From assembly GCF_900168205.1 (NCBI RefSeq), contig NZ_FUZE01000011.1, positions 62,001-126,000 on the forward strand: a DNA stretch of 64,000 nucleotides, in the 5' to 3' direction. Below the pieces are notes generated by a model. That model was not told the DNA's origin. It saw only the letters and a program-made list of their open reading frames with translations, and ran no database searches. Of this stretch, positions 1 to 8,898 are shown in pieces. The translations under genes were made by a program, and so were the position numbers. Numbering within the stretch: the stretch's first letter is position 1; the number at the start of each line of letters is the position of its first letter. This DNA comes from Chryseobacterium balustinum (GTDB lineage Bacteria > Bacteroidota > Bacteroidia > Flavobacteriales > Weeksellaceae).

Positions 1-2
1 CG

Positions 3-1757
3 GCTCCTTTAGACACCGATAATGACGGAATGCCCGATGCGTGGGAAACTGCAAACGGACTGAATCCAAATGTTTTTGATGCTTTGGCTGTAAGTACAGC
101 GCATGCTCCGTATCTGAATATTGAGGTATATATTAATGGTTTACCCAATACAGCGGCTCCGGATTTTATTATTCCGCCATCCAATTTAAATTTCACAAAT
201 CCAGTGACAACGGGAACTCCGGCTTCAAGCTCATTAACGGTTAACTGGAGTGATAATGCGACTAATGAAACGAATTATATACTGGAACGTTCTCCCAATG
301 GTACAGCGTTTACAGTCATTGCAACATTGCCTGCGAATACAACGACTTATAATGAAACGGGTTTGACGCCCAACACTCAATATTATTACAGAGTGAAAGC
401 GGTGAATGCCACAGAATCTTCTGTGTATACTTCAAATTCGTCTATAACTACACCGCCTGTTCCGTCAGCGCCTACCAAAGCAGCTAATCCAAATCCTGCC
501 AATGGTTTTAATGATGTACAGTTAACTAATGGGAATTTACTTTTAAAATGGACAGGAAGTACAAATACCTCTACATATATCGTTTATTTTGGAACAAATC
601 CACAAAATTTAAACAATGTAGCTACAGTTCCTTATTCTGCTGCACCATCATATCAGTTAAGTAATTTAAATACGGCAACTAATTATTATTGGAGAATTGA
701 TTCATCTAATGCTTTAGGTTCTGTAACAGGAGATGTTTGGAGTTTCCGTGCATTGACACCAAGTCTTGTTGGAAACTGGCCATTCTCAGAAGCTCCTTTG
801 TCTGGTGAGCAGATTGCAGATTTAACGTCTTATGCCAATCATGGAACATTAAATGTAGCCTATGATAATGCCAATGTGAGAGTTCCCGGAAAAGAAAATT
901 ATGCCTTAGATTTGGCAACTTCACCCAATACGCCGTACATAGCGAGTATTCCGCATCAGGATCAGATTTTATTTAATACCAATTCTTTTACAGTTTCTTA
1001 CTGGATGAAAGCTCCGACAAGCATGATTCCATCGTCTTCGGCGACCAGTCTTTATGTGTTGTGTAAAGGTTCTTTTACCAAAAATACAGCAACAGGAGCC
1101 ACTGGAAAACGTTTTAATGTAGAAATTAAAGGCGGTCAGTTGCGATATGCGATTGATGATGATGTTACGAAAAAGGAAATTACCTCACCCATTGCTAATT
1201 ATTTTACCAATAATTGGGTGCATGTTGTAATTCAGAGAGATATTACGGCGCATAAAATGAGAATTTATACGAATGGTGTTTTGAGTGCTGAAGGTGATGA
1301 AACCGCAGTTACAGGAATTGGTGAAGCAAGTGATTTGATCATCGGAAATATTGGTGAACTTGAATTTTTATCAACGACCAATGCTCCGGCTCCTTATAAA
1401 GGTGTTTTTGACGAACTAAAAATGTACAATTATGCATTGTCTCCAACGGAAATATCTGCTTTATACAATCAGGCGGTGTTGAGAAATGCAGAATTTAGTA
1501 TCAGTAAAAATGTGGGAACGGTATATCCGAATCCTGTAAAAGATCAGATTTTCATTAAACTTCCTGAATATAAAAGATCAAGTTTAACTGCCACAATTTT
1601 AGATATGACAGGAAAAGTAATCGTTAAAGAGAAATTAAATGCTAATGGAAACGGAATATTTAATTTAAATATTGCCGGTAAAAAAGTTTCAGGAAATTAT
1701 ATTCTGAATGTTTCAGGAGATGAATTGAATAGCAATTTTAAAATTATTGTTCAGTAA
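3..1757 (+). CDS. Secreted FN3/LamG protein with T9SS sorting domain (5' partial)
   Basis: The reading frame is open from the window edge, so the true start lies upstream; the first ATG at 30 is internal. The visible part opens with a calcium-binding-like motif (DTDNDGMPDAWE) typical of the end of Bacteroidetes polysaccharide lyases and similar surface enzymes. Two fibronectin type III-like domains follow (about nt 165-450 and 470-760), then a LamG/concanavalin-like domain (about 770-1440), then a C-terminal type IX sorting domain (from about 1515) with the PNPVKD motif and a closing beta-strand ending in KIIVQ. The protein is therefore expected to cross the outer membrane through the T9SS and stay on the surface or be released. 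The catalytic domain, if any, is outside the window; a pectate lyase-like enzyme is one possibility, by inference only. A terminator follows at 1801. Confidence 0.85.
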   Translation, partial: APLDTDNDGMPDAWETANGLNPNVFDALAVSTAHAPYLNIEVYINGLPNTAAPDFIIPPSNLNFTNPVTTGTPASSSLTVNWSDNATNETNYILERSPNGTAFTVIATLPANTTTYNETGLTPNTQYYYRVKAVNATESSVYTSNSSITTPPVPSAPTKAANPNPANGFNDVQLTNGNLLLKWTGSTNTSTYIVYFGTNPQNLNNVATVPYSAAPSYQLSNLNTATNYYWRIDSSNALGSVTGDVWSFRALTPSLVGNWPFSEAPLSGEQIADLTSYANHGTLNVAYDNANVRVPGKENYALDLATSPNTPYIASIPHQDQILFNTNSFTVSYWMKAPTSMIPSSSATSLYVLCKGSFTKNTATGATGKRFNVEIKGGQLRYAIDDDVTKKEITSPIANYFTNNWVHVVIQRDITAHKMRIYTNGVLSAEGDETAVTGIGEASDLIIGNIGELEFLSTTNAPAPYKGVFDELKMYNYALSPTEISALYNQAVLRNAEFSISKNVGTVYPNPVKDQIFIKLPEYKRSSLTATILDMTGKVIVKEKLNANGNGIFNLNIAGKKVSGNYILNVSGDELNSNFKIIVQ

Positions 1758-1800
1758 GAAAATAAGAGCACACTTAGTTTACTTCATATTGTATCAAAAG

Positions 1801-1836
1801 GAAATCCTTTCAATTTTTTGAAAGGATTTCTTTATT
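1801..1836 (+). terminator. Rho-independent terminator of the T9SS-tailed gene
   Basis: A perfect 13-bp stem (GAAATCCTTTCAA paired with TTGAAAGGATTTC) with a short T loop is followed by TTTATTT. It lies 44 bp after the stop of the rightward gene and before the convergent RT gene. Confidence 0.8.
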
Positions 1837-1858
1837 TAAAATACTGAAGTAGTAATGA

Positions 1859-4800
1859 CTATTTGTTTTTAATTCTTTTAATAACTTCAGTTTTATCAAA
1901 ATCTGGTGGTAATGGTTTAAAAATTTTGTCTACTCTTGTCAAACTATATTTTTTTCTTTGAAACTCTCTTAGTTTATCTATTTCTATAGTGCCTAATACT
2001 GTCACATTATTTTCACCACCCTTAAGTTTTACAATATCGATATTATATGATTTGCTTGGTTGACTAATTCTAGTGTCTCCAAAATGACTAGAGTTAACTT
2101 GTACAACATAGCAATGAATATCTCGTATTATTGACTCAACTAAATTTGAAAAATAATTTGTATCCTGATTATATTCTATTGCAAATAGTAAATCAATTTT
2201 ACTTCTAAGTAAACTGCGATGAGTTATATTGGCTAATTCAAAACAGTAAAAAACTGAAAAATATATGTTTTTCCATTTTAATATATGGTATCTATTTTTA
2301 AGCGGTTTTGGTATTTCAAAATGATTTCCTTTTATTAATTCTTCTTCACTTGGTGCATAATGATTTTTTAAACGAAATATTATTGTTGCGTCTTTGTATC
2401 CGTCTATTTCAACCGGAAGGATTGTAGATATAAAATTAAAAGATAAACTATTTACAGTAATATGTTCTAAACCAGATATTATTAATGTTTGATTTTTTTC
2501 TGCATATTTTACAAGGCTAGAAAAGATTTCTATTGGTATGAAAAATTCAGGAAATGCGACTACGTCCGCATTGTTTCGCCTAGTTTCTTTTAGAAACCTC
2601 ACTAGATTTTGATATCTTGAATTTGATATGTTAGGAGTATTTCTCAATCCCTCAATAATGTTTTTTTCACTAATAAATGTGTTTGCAACTCCTATTTTTG
2701 GTTGAAGTTTTTTGTCGTCGGAATTAGTGTGGATTTCCAACAATACATCGTCGCTATTGTTTTGTTTTAATATTTTGTAAAACTTATCCTTGTAATTATC
2801 AATATTATCTTCAAAAGTATCCAGAGATTTATGTTTTAAATTTGCTTTTTTAAATCTTTCAAAAGCATAATCTAAAAAATGTTTACTCTCATAGTAATCA
2901 GCAATATTAATAAATTCATTCTTAATGTCCTTACTTCTTGTTTTTAAATCGGTGAATAATTGGGAAATTGTACATTCCCAAAATTTGATTGGGCGTGGAG
3001 AGTTTACAATTAAATTATCATCAATAGTATATTGCTCTACATTGAAATTTAAACTCAATAAATTAATTGATTTAGTGTAACTTTCTTTAGTATAATTTAG
3101 TAGAGGTATTGATACATAATGATGTCTCAACATGTTAGTTTTTCGATAACGCATTGACCAAAAAGAATCCGGACGTGTTATTTCATTAAAGAAGAAATTT
3201 ACATAATCAGCTTCTAATTTATTACTTCTATATTCAAAGTTCTTTAAAACTTTTTTATTATGTTTTAAAAAATTTGGATTTAGTGACATGACTAATTCAT
3301 GGGAAATATCTAAAAAACCAATTAATGTATTTATAATATAAATATTTTTGATATTAGTATCCTTAAAAATTTGCGATTTAAGATTAATTTTTTGAATCTC
3401 TTCTATACAACGGAAATAAAAATCTACATATTCTGCTGGTTTGTTATTTACAAGTAAATAAGTAAATATCTTTTCCCATAATCGGTAGAATTCGATTATA
3501 TTTTCACCCTTAAAAAGCTTTAAAAATTTATGTATCTCTTCATCTGAAACGCTTTGTTTGTGTTTGGTTGCTCCAAGAATTTTATTGGTCAAGTAAACTG
3601 TTAGACCATATCTGTTTTCTTTGTAGTCTTTTAATGTTCGTACTTTTCCATCCGAATCTGTATAATTTAAATAATATGCATTCTTATCAAAATCTCCAAG
3701 CCCATCATTATCATCAGGTAAATCTTTAAATTCACTTGACTTAAAATCTAATTCTTGTTTTAATTTATCAATTACTAAATCTGATTCTTGATAATCAAAA
3801 TAATACATTAATGTTTTTTGAGATTGACAAATTAAGTTGTCATATTGATCGATTTTTATAACGTTTTTATTATCAGAACCAGGTATGATTTTAAAGAGAG
3901 GATGCAATGTCTGCAATAAATATTTATCAACCTTTGATAAATTGAAATCAGATTTATTACTAGTTTCTTCTAGAATTTTTATTTTGTATTCATCAAAGTC
4001 GAAGGAATATTTTTCATAAATACCTTTTGAATAATTTTCAATATTTGGTTCAGAAAGAACTATTAATATATCATCAACGTATCTACCGTAGTATGCGGGT
4101 TTAAATTTATTAGTTATTATTTTATCAAAATCATTTAAATAATGATTAGCTATAATATATGATGTCAATAGTCCTATTGGTAAGATTGATTTAGAGATTA
4201 ACTCATGAGAAAAATCATTCGGAAACATATATTTGTTCGCAATCAATTCTGAATAAGTAGTATGTATTTTTCTAAGTATATAATTTATATTATGAGAGGT
4301 ATCATTTTCAATATTAAAATATTTATCTAAATCAATTCGACAAGAGTGGAAGTAATCTTTTATATCTAAATTTATAAATAGAGCATTTTTTTCGTCATTT
4401 AATAAATTTTGTGCAGCTATGATTGATTCATCTCTCCATTTTTGATATTGAGTAAAGTAAGGTTTAAACAATGATGAATTATTTATAACTCCAGTTTTAT
4501 CTTTGTTCAAAAGTAATCTATTACCCTTACATTCATTAAGTAACTCGGCATCGAATTTGAACCCATGTTCGTTTATCCATAGAACGGAAATTATATGCAG
4601 TTCTATAGGCATATCAATAAAAGCCGTAATTTTTTTAGGCATATCAATAAAAGCCGTAATTTTTTCTAACTCATAATTACTTGATTGTTTTTTATTCGTT
4701 ATAAAGTTTTCATCATTATCTTGTCTATTTAGCTTTTTTGGAAAAAAAACTACTTTTATTGAATTAAATAAGTGTTCAAAAAATTCACTCTTTTCATTAA

Positions 4801-5068
4801 AATTATTTATTTCTTGTAATAGTTTGTTAAATTTAAATTCTAAATTATCATTAATGTTTTTTTTATTCTGACTAAAAATATCAAAAATATTTTTTTCATT
4901 ATCTGAGTAAAGTGTTGAAACTTGCCAATTTAGGCTAAAGCCAGTTTTAGTTGTATCTGTTTCAAATTCAACAAGTTTTTCCCTTAAAAATAATTCTGTA
5001 TTATCGTAATACACATAAGTTTTAAGCTTGCTATAAGCTAATTTGATTTGTTCAATCTCTATATTCAT
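1859..5068 (-). CDS. Reverse transcriptase-nitrilase fusion, DRT1/UG1-like antiviral defence candidate
   Basis: A 1069-residue protein. The RT part lies about residues 200-400: motif A LDIKDYF (Asp235), a motif B-like ILPIGLL..SYIIANHYL (295-311), and the catalytic motif C YVDD at 330-333. A long helical middle region (about 400-770) links it to a carbon-nitrogen hydrolase (nitrilase) domain at about 785-1020. There the Glu-Lys-Cys triad looks complete: FPEF (Glu841), RLKNHYAP (Lys901) and FYCFE (Cys942). RTs fused to a C-terminal nitrilase are known among the UG/Abi defence-associated RTs, notably DRT type 1 (UG1); activity against phage here is inferred from that family. No group II intron maturase domain, retron msr/msd or DGR repeat is visible. 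Codon use is much richer in A/T than in flanking genes, which suggests transfer. The gene appears to stand alone. Residues 135-154 contain a perfect-looking ten-residue tandem duplication. The exact UG subgroup cannot be settled by eye. Confidence 0.85.
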   Translation of the reverse strand: MNIEIEQIKLAYSKLKTYVYYDNTELFLREKLVEFETDTTKTGFSLNWQVSTLYSDNEKNIFDIFSQNKKNINDNLEFKFNKLLQEINNFNEKSEFFEHLFNSIKVVFFPKKLNRQDNDENFITNKKQSSNYELEKITAFIDMPKKITAFIDMPIELHIISVLWINEHGFKFDAELLNECKGNRLLLNKDKTGVINNSSLFKPYFTQYQKWRDESIIAAQNLLNDEKNALFINLDIKDYFHSCRIDLDKYFNIENDTSHNINYILRKIHTTYSELIANKYMFPNDFSHELISKSILPIGLLTSYIIANHYLNDFDKIITNKFKPAYYGRYVDDILIVLSEPNIENYSKGIYEKYSFDFDEYKIKILEETSNKSDFNLSKVDKYLLQTLHPLFKIIPGSDNKNVIKIDQYDNLICQSQKTLMYYFDYQESDLVIDKLKQELDFKSSEFKDLPDDNDGLGDFDKNAYYLNYTDSDGKVRTLKDYKENRYGLTVYLTNKILGATKHKQSVSDEEIHKFLKLFKGENIIEFYRLWEKIFTYLLVNNKPAEYVDFYFRCIEEIQKINLKSQIFKDTNIKNIYIINTLIGFLDISHELVMSLNPNFLKHNKKVLKNFEYRSNKLEADYVNFFFNEITRPDSFWSMRYRKTNMLRHHYVSIPLLNYTKESYTKSINLLSLNFNVEQYTIDDNLIVNSPRPIKFWECTISQLFTDLKTRSKDIKNEFINIADYYESKHFLDYAFERFKKANLKHKSLDTFEDNIDNYKDKFYKILKQNNSDDVLLEIHTNSDDKKLQPKIGVANTFISEKNIIEGLRNTPNISNSRYQNLVRFLKETRRNNADVVAFPEFFIPIEIFSSLVKYAEKNQTLIISGLEHITVNSLSFNFISTILPVEIDGYKDATIIFRLKNHYAPSEEELIKGNHFEIPKPLKNRYHILKWKNIYFSVFYCFELANITHRSLLRSKIDLLFAIEYNQDTNYFSNLVESIIRDIHCYVVQVNSSHFGDTRISQPSKSYNIDIVKLKGGENNVTVLGTIEIDKLREFQRKKYSLTRVDKIFKPLPPDFDKTEVIKRIKNK
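4608..4667. repeat. 30-bp in-frame tandem duplication inside the RT-nitrilase gene
   Basis: Two adjacent 30-bp copies (4608-4637 and 4638-4667), each beginning GGCATATCAATAAAAGCCG on the plus strand, differ at a single base near the end of the unit. In the protein they give the ten-residue unit ending KITAFIDMP twice (residues 135-144 and 145-154), just before the RT domain. The near identity points to a recent slippage or duplication event that kept the frame. Confidence 0.9.
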
Positions 5069-5187
5069 GGCTTGTTTTTATATTTTCGTTCCTAAATTTT
5101 GATTTAAATAATACTTAGTTTTTGAATGTATTTTTCTAAAAGTAAATAAAAATTTAACAACAAACAATTTTAATTCAAACCCAAATG

Positions 5188-5216
5188 AAAAAAGCTGAAG
5201 TTCTCACTTCAGCTTT
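5188..5216 (-). terminator. Terminator at the end of the trp-lipB operon
   Basis: An 11-bp perfect stem (AAAGCTGAAGT paired with ACTTCAGCTTT) has the loop TCTC and a T run on the minus strand. It lies 67 bp beyond the lipB stop and ends leftward transcription before the RT gene. Confidence 0.85.
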
Positions 5217-5283
5217 AATAATGCAAAACCATTTTATTTTTTGCGCTATAATTTTTAATGATAATATTACACAATCATCAATA

Positions 5284-6012
5284 TTATTTAATCACCAATT
5301 CCGCCTCAAAAACATCCGCAAAATGCTTTCTGATTTTTGCTTTAATATCTTCCATTTCTTCGGCAGTAAGCTCTCTTTCCAATTCTCTTTTTAGAGAAGT
5401 GACCTGCTTGTCTTTGATACCGCAAGGAATGATGTATTCAAAATAACGCATATCGGTATTGATGTTTAAGGCAAAACCATGAAGGGTAACCCAACGCGAA
5501 GCTTTTACACCCATCGCACAGATTTTTCTGGCGTAAGGTTTTCCGACATCCAGCCAAACTCCGGTTTCTCCGGGAGAACGCTCTCCTTTCAATCCATATT
5601 CGGCAATAGTTCTGATAATTACTTCTTCAAGATTTCTCATATATTTATGAATATCTGTAAAGAAATTTTCCAAATCTAAAATCGGATAACCCACAATTTG
5701 ACCGTAACCGTGATAGGTAATATCTCCACCACGATTTACTTTTACGAAGGTGGCATCTATCTCCTTCAGTTTATCGATTCCGGCAAGCATATTTTCTTCA
5801 TGACCGCTTTTACCAAGAGTGTAAACATGCGGATGCTCTACCAAAAGAAAATGATTGGAGGTTGTATGTTGCTCGTCGACAGGCAAGTCGCGATTTTTGA
5901 CTTTGAGATCAATAATGTTTTTCATCAACGTCTCCTGGTAATCCCATGATGGTTGATATTCTTTAACGCCTAAATCTTCAAATTCTACGACTTTATTTTG
6001 ATGTGTATTCAT
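5284..6012 (-). CDS. lipB: Octanoyltransferase LipB
   Basis: LipB moves the octanoyl group from octanoyl-ACP to the lipoyl domains of 2-oxoacid dehydrogenases and GcvH, the first step of endogenous lipoate synthesis. The 242-residue protein carries the family signature RGGDITYHGYGQ at about 95-106, a catalytic Lys163 (KICAMG) and Cys197 (IPCGI). Their 34-residue spacing matches E. coli LipB (Lys135/Cys169). The acyl-binding HPHVYTLGK segment is at about 60-68. It begins 31 bp after trpA and is followed by a strong terminator, so it is probably the last gene of the trp transcript. A lipoate gene at the end of a trp operon has no obvious functional logic; co-transcription is inferred from spacing. 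Confidence 0.95.
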   Translation of the reverse strand: MNTHQNKVVEFEDLGVKEYQPSWDYQETLMKNIIDLKVKNRDLPVDEQHTTSNHFLLVEHPHVYTLGKSGHEENMLAGIDKLKEIDATFVKVNRGGDITYHGYGQIVGYPILDLENFFTDIHKYMRNLEEVIIRTIAEYGLKGERSPGETGVWLDVGKPYARKICAMGVKASRWVTLHGFALNINTDMRYFEYIIPCGIKDKQVTSLKRELERELTAEEMEDIKAKIRKHFADVFEAELVIK

Positions 6013-6043
6013 ACCTTTTGTTAACGAACAAATTTAGTGATTT

Positions 6044-6778
6044 TTAATTTTTTATTGAATTAATAAAATCTATGGCTTTTATTCTCCAATCTTTATCGTT
6101 GAGCAAGATGTTGACGAAGGCAGTACCGATGATTCCGCCGTCTGCTTTTTGAGTAACATTTTCAAAATCTTCTTTAGATTTGATTCCAAAACCTATCATT
6201 ACAGGATTTTTCAGTGGGAGAGACGCAAGTCGGGAAAGGTAGTCTTCATTTTTTAAAACAGCATTCTCATTTCCTGTTGTGGATGAAGAACTTACCGCAT
6301 ATAAAAACCCTGAACTTAAAGAATCCAAATATAAAATTCTTTCATCTGACGTTTCGGGAGTTACCAAAAACGTAAAATTCAAATTGTGTTTTTTTAAAAT
6401 TTGCTTATAATTTTTTTCAAATTCAACAGGCGGTAAATCAGGAATAATTAAACCTGAAACTCCACTTTCAGAACATTCTTTGCAAAAATTTTCAAACCCG
6501 AAACTTAAAACCGGATTGATGTATCCCATTAATATAATTGGAATTTTGATCTCGTTTTTAATAAATCTCAGTTGACAAAGTAAAGTTGAAATTGTCATTC
6601 CATTATTTAAAGCCAGTTCATGAGCTTTTTGAATGACAGGGCCATCGGCAACAGGGTCAGAATACGGCATCCCGATTTCCATCATTTCAGCTCCGGAATC
6701 TTGAATTAATTTTATAATTTCAGCGGTATCTTCCAGTTGCGGAATTCCTGCTGTGAAGTAGATGTTTAGTTTTTTCAT
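6044..6778 (-). CDS. trpA: Tryptophan synthase alpha subunit
   Basis: TrpA cleaves indole-3-glycerol phosphate to indole and glyceraldehyde-3-phosphate, and indole passes through a tunnel to TrpB. The 244-residue TIM barrel has the catalytic pair in MEIGMPYSDPVADGP: Glu34 and Asp45, with the usual spacing of 11 (Glu49/Asp60 in Salmonella). The late phosphate-binding loop is visible as GFGIK. It follows trpB by 62 bp; that gap is filled by an inverted TTAGAAG-type repeat. It is somewhat shorter than the enterobacterial protein (268), as is common in Bacteroidetes. Confidence 0.96.
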   Translation of the reverse strand: MKKLNIYFTAGIPQLEDTAEIIKLIQDSGAEMMEIGMPYSDPVADGPVIQKAHELALNNGMTISTLLCQLRFIKNEIKIPIILMGYINPVLSFGFENFCKECSESGVSGLIIPDLPPVEFEKNYKQILKKHNLNFTFLVTPETSDERILYLDSLSSGFLYAVSSSSTTGNENAVLKNEDYLSRLASLPLKNPVMIGFGIKSKEDFENVTQKADGGIIGTAFVNILLNDKDWRIKAIDFINSIKN

Positions 6779-6784
6779 TTTTTT

Positions 6785-6856
6785 AGAAGTTAGAGATTAG
6801 AAGTTAGAAGCTAGATGTTAGAGCGTTGAAATACTAATTTCTAACTACTAACGTCT
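6785..6856. repeat. Inverted heptad-like repeat at the trpB/trpA junction
   Basis: Degenerate copies of TTAGAAGTTAGA (6785-6822) face complementary copies TTTCTAACTACTAACG (6837-6855), so the transcript can fold into a long imperfect hairpin between trpB and trpA. The right arm runs into trpB and encodes its last residues (LDVSS). Confidence 0.7.
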
Positions 6857-8040
6857 AATTTCTTTAAGTAAGTTTCCATATCCTTGTCACCACGACCAGA
6901 AAGACAAATCACGACAATATCATTTTCGTTGAATTTCTTTTTATCTAAAACGGCTAAAGCATGAGCGCTTTCCAAAGCGGGGATAATTCCTTCCAATTTG
7001 GTTAGTTCAAAAGCAGATTGCAAAGCTTCATCATCATTAATACTGAAAAATTCTGCTCGGTTTTCTTTAAATAAATGCGCATGAAAAGGCCCGATTCCGG
7101 GGTAATCTAAACCTGCAGAAATAGAATGTGGTTCGATAACTTGTCCGTCTTTGGTCTGCATAACCAAACTTTTACTTCCGTGTAAAACGCCTAAAGTTCC
7201 CAGAAAAGTGGTCGCAGCAGATTTCCCTGAATCCACTCCAAAACCTCCGGCTTCTGCAGCGATAATTTTCACATTTTCTTCCTCTACAAAATGATAGAAA
7301 GTTCCTGCAGCATTGCTTCCGCCACCAACACAAGCGATGACATAATCAGGAGTTGAACGACCAATGTGCTCGTGAAGCTGTTCCTTAATTTCTTTTGAAA
7401 TCACAGATTGAAATCTCGCCACCAAATCAGGAAACGGATGAGGACCAACCACACTCCCGATAACGTAATGTGTTGTTGTTGAGTTGTTAATCCAGTCTCT
7501 TAACGCTTCATTCACAGCATCTTTCAAAGTTTTTGAACCTGAAGTTGCAGGAACGACGGTTGCTCCAAGCATTTTCATCCTTGCCACATTCGGAGCCTGT
7601 CTTGCAATGTCGATTTCGCCCATGTAAACGATACATTCCAAACCAAGGAGTGCACAAGCTGTAGCAGTAGCAACTCCATGTTGTCCGGCTCCTGTTTCAG
7701 CAATAATTCTATGTTTTCCCAAACGTTTTGCCAATAAAACCTGCCCCAAAGCATTGTTGATTTTATGCGCTCCGGTATGGTTGAGGTCTTCTCTTTTTAA
7801 ATAAATCTGAGTCTTGTATTTTTCACTTAAATTTTTTGCTAAATATAACGGAGTGGCGCGACCTACATAGTTTTTCAACAAATCCTGATATTCATTTTGA
7901 AAATCTTCAGATTCTATGATTTCAAGATAGTTTTTTTGCAGTTCTTCTACATTCGGAAACAGCATTTCGGGGATAAAAGCACCGCCGAATTCTCCATAAT
8001 ATCCTTGTTCGTCTGGATTTTTATAATTTGTCTTAATCAT
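6841..8040 (-). CDS. trpB: Tryptophan synthase beta subunit
   Basis: TrpB is the PLP enzyme that joins indole and L-serine to give L-tryptophan. The 399-residue protein has the PLP lysine in [13 protein letters not shown] (Lys93), the glycine-rich phosphate clamp [10 protein letters not shown], and the C-terminal serine near CLSGRGDKD. This is the standard TrpB1 partner of TrpA, as the adjacent trpA indicates. Its start overlaps the end of the upstream osmC-like gene by 8 bp, which implies translational coupling. Its last five codons lie inside an intergenic repeat arm, so the natural C-terminus has probably been rewritten by the repeat. Confidence 0.97.
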   Translation of the reverse strand: MIKTNYKNPDEQGYYGEFGGAFIPEMLFPNVEELQKNYLEIIESEDFQNEYQDLLKNYVGRATPLYLAKNLSEKYKTQIYLKREDLNHTGAHKINNALGQVLLAKRLGKHRIIAETGAGQHGVATATACALLGLECIVYMGEIDIARQAPNVARMKMLGATVVPATSGSKTLKDAVNEALRDWINNSTTTHYVIGSVVGPHPFPDLVARFQSVISKEIKEQLHEHIGRSTPDYVIACVGGGSNAAGTFYHFVEEENVKIIAAEAGGFGVDSGKSAATTFLGTLGVLHGSKSLVMQTKDGQVIEPHSISAGLDYPGIGPFHAHLFKENRAEFFSINDDEALQSAFELTKLEGIIPALESAHALAVLDKKKFNENDIVVICLSGRGDKDMETYLKKLDVSS

Positions 8041-8506
8041 TTTTGTAATTGATTTCAGGTTGATGTTTTACTTCAAAATTCAATGAGTTGGCAATAAAGC
8101 AATATTCGTTTGCTTTCTGATGAAGTTCGATTGCTTTTTCAATCATATCTTTTTCGGCAACCAAAATTTTGGGTTTTAAGATAATCTCTGTGAACTTTCC
8201 ACTTCCGTTTTCGCTTTCTATCATTATTCCTTCTACAAAATCTATATATTCTAACACCAGAATTTTATTGACCGAACAAAAATGCAAATACCACAAAAGA
8301 TGACACGAAGAAACGGAAGCCAACAACAAATCTTCAGGATTATGAAGTTCAGGATTTCCTAAAAATGCAGGGTCTGAAGAACCTTTGATTTCAGCTTTTC
8401 CATCCACAGATATGATATAGCTTCTTTCATACGAACGATAATTTTTTGTGGATTCACCAGTGTTTCCCGTCCATTTTATTTTTGATTTGTATTGATGGTT
8501 TTTCAT
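8033..8506 (-). CDS. OsmC/Ohr-family thiol peroxidase-like protein
   Basis: A 157-residue OsmC-fold protein. The family's two redox cysteines are recognisable: one in the [11 protein letters not shown] helix and one in [10 protein letters not shown]. The region [14 protein letters not shown] matches the family pattern NPEELLAAAhaaCh. Members reduce organic hydroperoxides or have unknown thiol roles. It lies in the trp operon between a small unknown gene and trpB, overlapping the trpB start by 8 bp, so it is probably co-expressed with tryptophan synthesis. Why it sits there is unknown. Confidence 0.88.
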   Translation of the reverse strand: MKNHQYKSKIKWTGNTGESTKNYRSYERSYIISVDGKAEIKGSSDPAFLGNPELHNPEDLLLASVSSCHLLWYLHFCSVNKILVLEYIDFVEGIMIESENGSGKFTEIILKPKILVAEKDMIEKAIELHQKANEYCFIANSLNFEVKHQPEINYKND

Positions 8507-8550
8507 TTTTTTATCTCAAAATGTTTGTTAAACTGCCATTTTATACTTTT

Positions 8551-8850
8551 CTATAATTGCTTTTTTATTTCACAAATTATAGTTTCCACGTTTTTATTCT
8601 GCCAAATTTCAATCTCTCGAGTTGCTTTTTCTTTATTAAAACTATGCGTTTTGTTTTTCCATTCATAGTCTTTGATTACACGTAAAATTGCTTTATTGTA
8701 TGAAACTATTGCTGTTTTATAAATCTCAGCTTTTTTAGATATAATTTCAAGAGTCAAACCATTCAAAATAGCATTTTTTAGAATTAACTTTTTCAATTCT
8801 AATTCTTCTTTTTTCTTTCTGGGTTCATTTCTCGGAGCAAAAGATGGCAT
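8551..8850 (-). CDS. Small charged hypothetical protein within the trp operon
   Basis: A 99-residue protein, lysine- and glutamate-rich (KKKEELELKK near the N-terminus), with no signal peptide or membrane segment. Its middle looks helical (NGLTLEIISKKAEIY). I do not recognise the family. It lies between trpF and the osmC-like gene with gaps of about 45-50 bp in the same direction, so it should be co-transcribed. It does not resemble any tryptophan enzyme or an anti-TRAP-like cysteine zinc protein. The frame begins with ATG and codon use matches a real, AT-rich gene, but expression is unproven. Confidence 0.6.
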   Translation of the reverse strand: MPSFAPRNEPRKKKEELELKKLILKNAILNGLTLEIISKKAEIYKTAIVSYNKAILRVIKDYEWKNKTHSFNKEKATREIEIWQNKNVETIICEIKKQL

Positions 8851-8898
8851 TTTTATTTATAATATAAGATTGTTTAAACTGACGAATTAATATGATAT

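Noticed and set aside
1859..5068. Reading the RT as a group II intron maturase, retron RT or diversity-generating retroelement RT
   Set aside because: There is no maturase X/HNH domain, no repeated msr/msd RNA region and no template/variable repeat pair, and the long nitrilase C-terminus is not found in those classes.
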